Source: Candidatus Hydrogenedens sp. (GTDB lineage Bacteria > Hydrogenedentota > Hydrogenedentia > Hydrogenedentales > JAEUWI01). From it: 64,000 bases of DNA. Positions within the stretch are counted from its first letter, which is position 1. The number at the start of each line of letters is the position of its first letter. Positions 63,428-64,000 of this stretch are shown here, piece after piece. Below the pieces are notes generated by a model. That model was given only the letters and a program-made list of their open reading frames with translations, did no database searches and was not told where the DNA came from. The stretch spans positions 57,223 to 121,222 of the forward strand of contig WGMK01000030.1 in assembly GCA_016125095.1 (NCBI GenBank), written 5' to 3'. Position numbers and translations under genes: made by a program.

Positions 63428-64000
63428 ATGCCTCCCCGGAAATCCGCTACGTCCCGCAAAACTGCCCGAACGGCGCCCGCCCACGGGGTGATCGCCATCA
63501 AGGGGGCGCGCGAGCATAACCTCGACAACCTGAGCCTCGAGATACCGCGCGACAAGCTGGTCGTGATTACCGGCCTGAGCGGCTCGGGCAAGTCGAGCCT
63601 GGCCTTCGACACCATCTATGCCGAGGGGCAGCGCCGCTATGTCGAGAGCCTGTCGGCCTACGCGCGGCAGTTCCTCGACCAGATGGACAAGCCGGACGTA
63701 GACCATATCGACGGCCTGAGCCCGGCGATTTCCATCGAACAGAAGACCACGCACCGCAACCCGCGCTCGACGGTGGGCACGGTGACTGAAATCTACGACT
63801 ACCTCCGCGTGCTGTTCGCGCGCGTGGGCACGCCCTGGTGCGACCGCTACAGCCGGCCCATCGAGCGCCAGACCCCGCAGGATATCGTCGACTCGATCCT
63901 ACGGCTGCCGGAAAAGACGAAGGTGCAGGTGATGGCGCCCATCGTGCGCCAGCGCAAGGGCACCTACCAGAAGCTCTTCGAGGACATCCAGCGACAGGGC
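63428..64000 (+). CDS. uvrA: UvrA N-terminal part (3' end outside window)
   Basis: UvrA is the damage-recognition ATPase of nucleotide excision repair. The first 191 residues are present and the frame is open to the right edge. After a short basic Ser/Arg/Ala-rich leader of about 20 residues comes IKGAREHNLDNLSLEIPRDKL, Walker A GLSGSGKSSLAFDTIYAEGQRRYVESLSAYARQFL, and DGLSPAISIEQKTTHRNPRSTVGTVTEIYDYLRVLFARVG, all diagnostic for UvrA. The next segment reads TPWCDRYSRPIERQT. AAGGAG at 63417-63422 is five bases before the ATG. The gene is missed by a simple closed-frame search because no stop lies in the window. Confidence 0.96.
   Translation, partial: MPPRKSATSRKTARTAPAHGVIAIKGAREHNLDNLSLEIPRDKLVVITGLSGSGKSSLAFDTIYAEGQRRYVESLSAYARQFLDQMDKPDVDHIDGLSPAISIEQKTTHRNPRSTVGTVTEIYDYLRVLFARVGTPWCDRYSRPIERQTPQDIVDSILRLPEKTKVQVMAPIVRQRKGTYQKLFEDIQRQG

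Overview
The window is GC-rich, densely coded bacterial chromosome. It resembles the Planctomycetes/PVC side of the tree and, more narrowly, Candidatus Hydrogenedentota (NKB19). The clues are two cytochrome-type PSCyt1/DUF1549/DUF1553 genes each followed by a DUF1501 gene, a Ser/Thr kinase fused to a formylglycine-enzyme-like domain, acidic EGEGE linkers, a DUF1080 lipoprotein, many very large secreted proteins, and a shared C-terminal dockerin-like doublet ending in ED(G/D)FCP. This placement is inference from gene content; no rRNA or tRNA gene is seen.

Layout. 1-5632: a mutasome cassette (imuA tail, imuB, dnaE2) with a small gene and a nested palindromic repeat between imuB and dnaE2. 6079-10072 (minus): a TPR protein, a PIG-L/LmbE deacetylase and two GT4 glycosyltransferases with overlapping ends. 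10073-13231: repeat-rich spacer, a beta-helix surface protein, a second copy of the spacer repeat, and a RelB/RelE-like toxin-antitoxin pair. 13242-21308: surface-glycan genes (carbamoyltransferase, GT-C-like membrane protein, DUF4910-type peptidase) followed by a sulfatase-fold hydrolase and a HAL2-type phosphatase. 21314-25114: kinase-FGE fusion, a cohesin/Fn3-like anchored protein, and lgt. 25203-29447: one isolated transcription unit for a 1322-residue surface protein, with a perfect TTGACA-17-TATAAT promoter, a long leader and a perfect terminator. 29459-37756: a type IV pilus operon headed by a remarkable fusion of an MshEN (c-di-GMP-binding type) domain to a DnaA-type AAA+ domain, then pilB, pilT, pilS and pilR. 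37837-41919: a TIM-barrel sugar isomerase-like protein, a metallophosphoesterase, a MITE-like palindrome and a probably truncated esterase. 41969-44088: a CHRD-domain secreted protein with its own promoter and terminator. 44198-54326: two PSCyt1/DUF1549/DUF1553 + DUF1501 gene pairs with an SDR oxidoreductase between them. 54601-61524 (minus): a 2307-residue beta-helix protein. 61726-64000: DUF1080 lipoprotein (minus), a 4-OT tautomerase, and the start of uvrA.

How the parts fit. Much of the window builds or decorates the cell surface: glycan transfer and modification, lipoprotein maturation (lgt), type IV pili, and large secreted adhesin-like proteins. Three of those proteins share the C-terminal EF-hand-like doublet, and a fourth has a cohesin-like region and a C-terminal membrane anchor, so a non-cellulosomal cohesin/dockerin-type attachment system is a testable idea. 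The most unusual single item is the MshEN-DnaA-like ATPase next to pilB. DNA damage functions (mutasome, uvrA) lie at the two ends.
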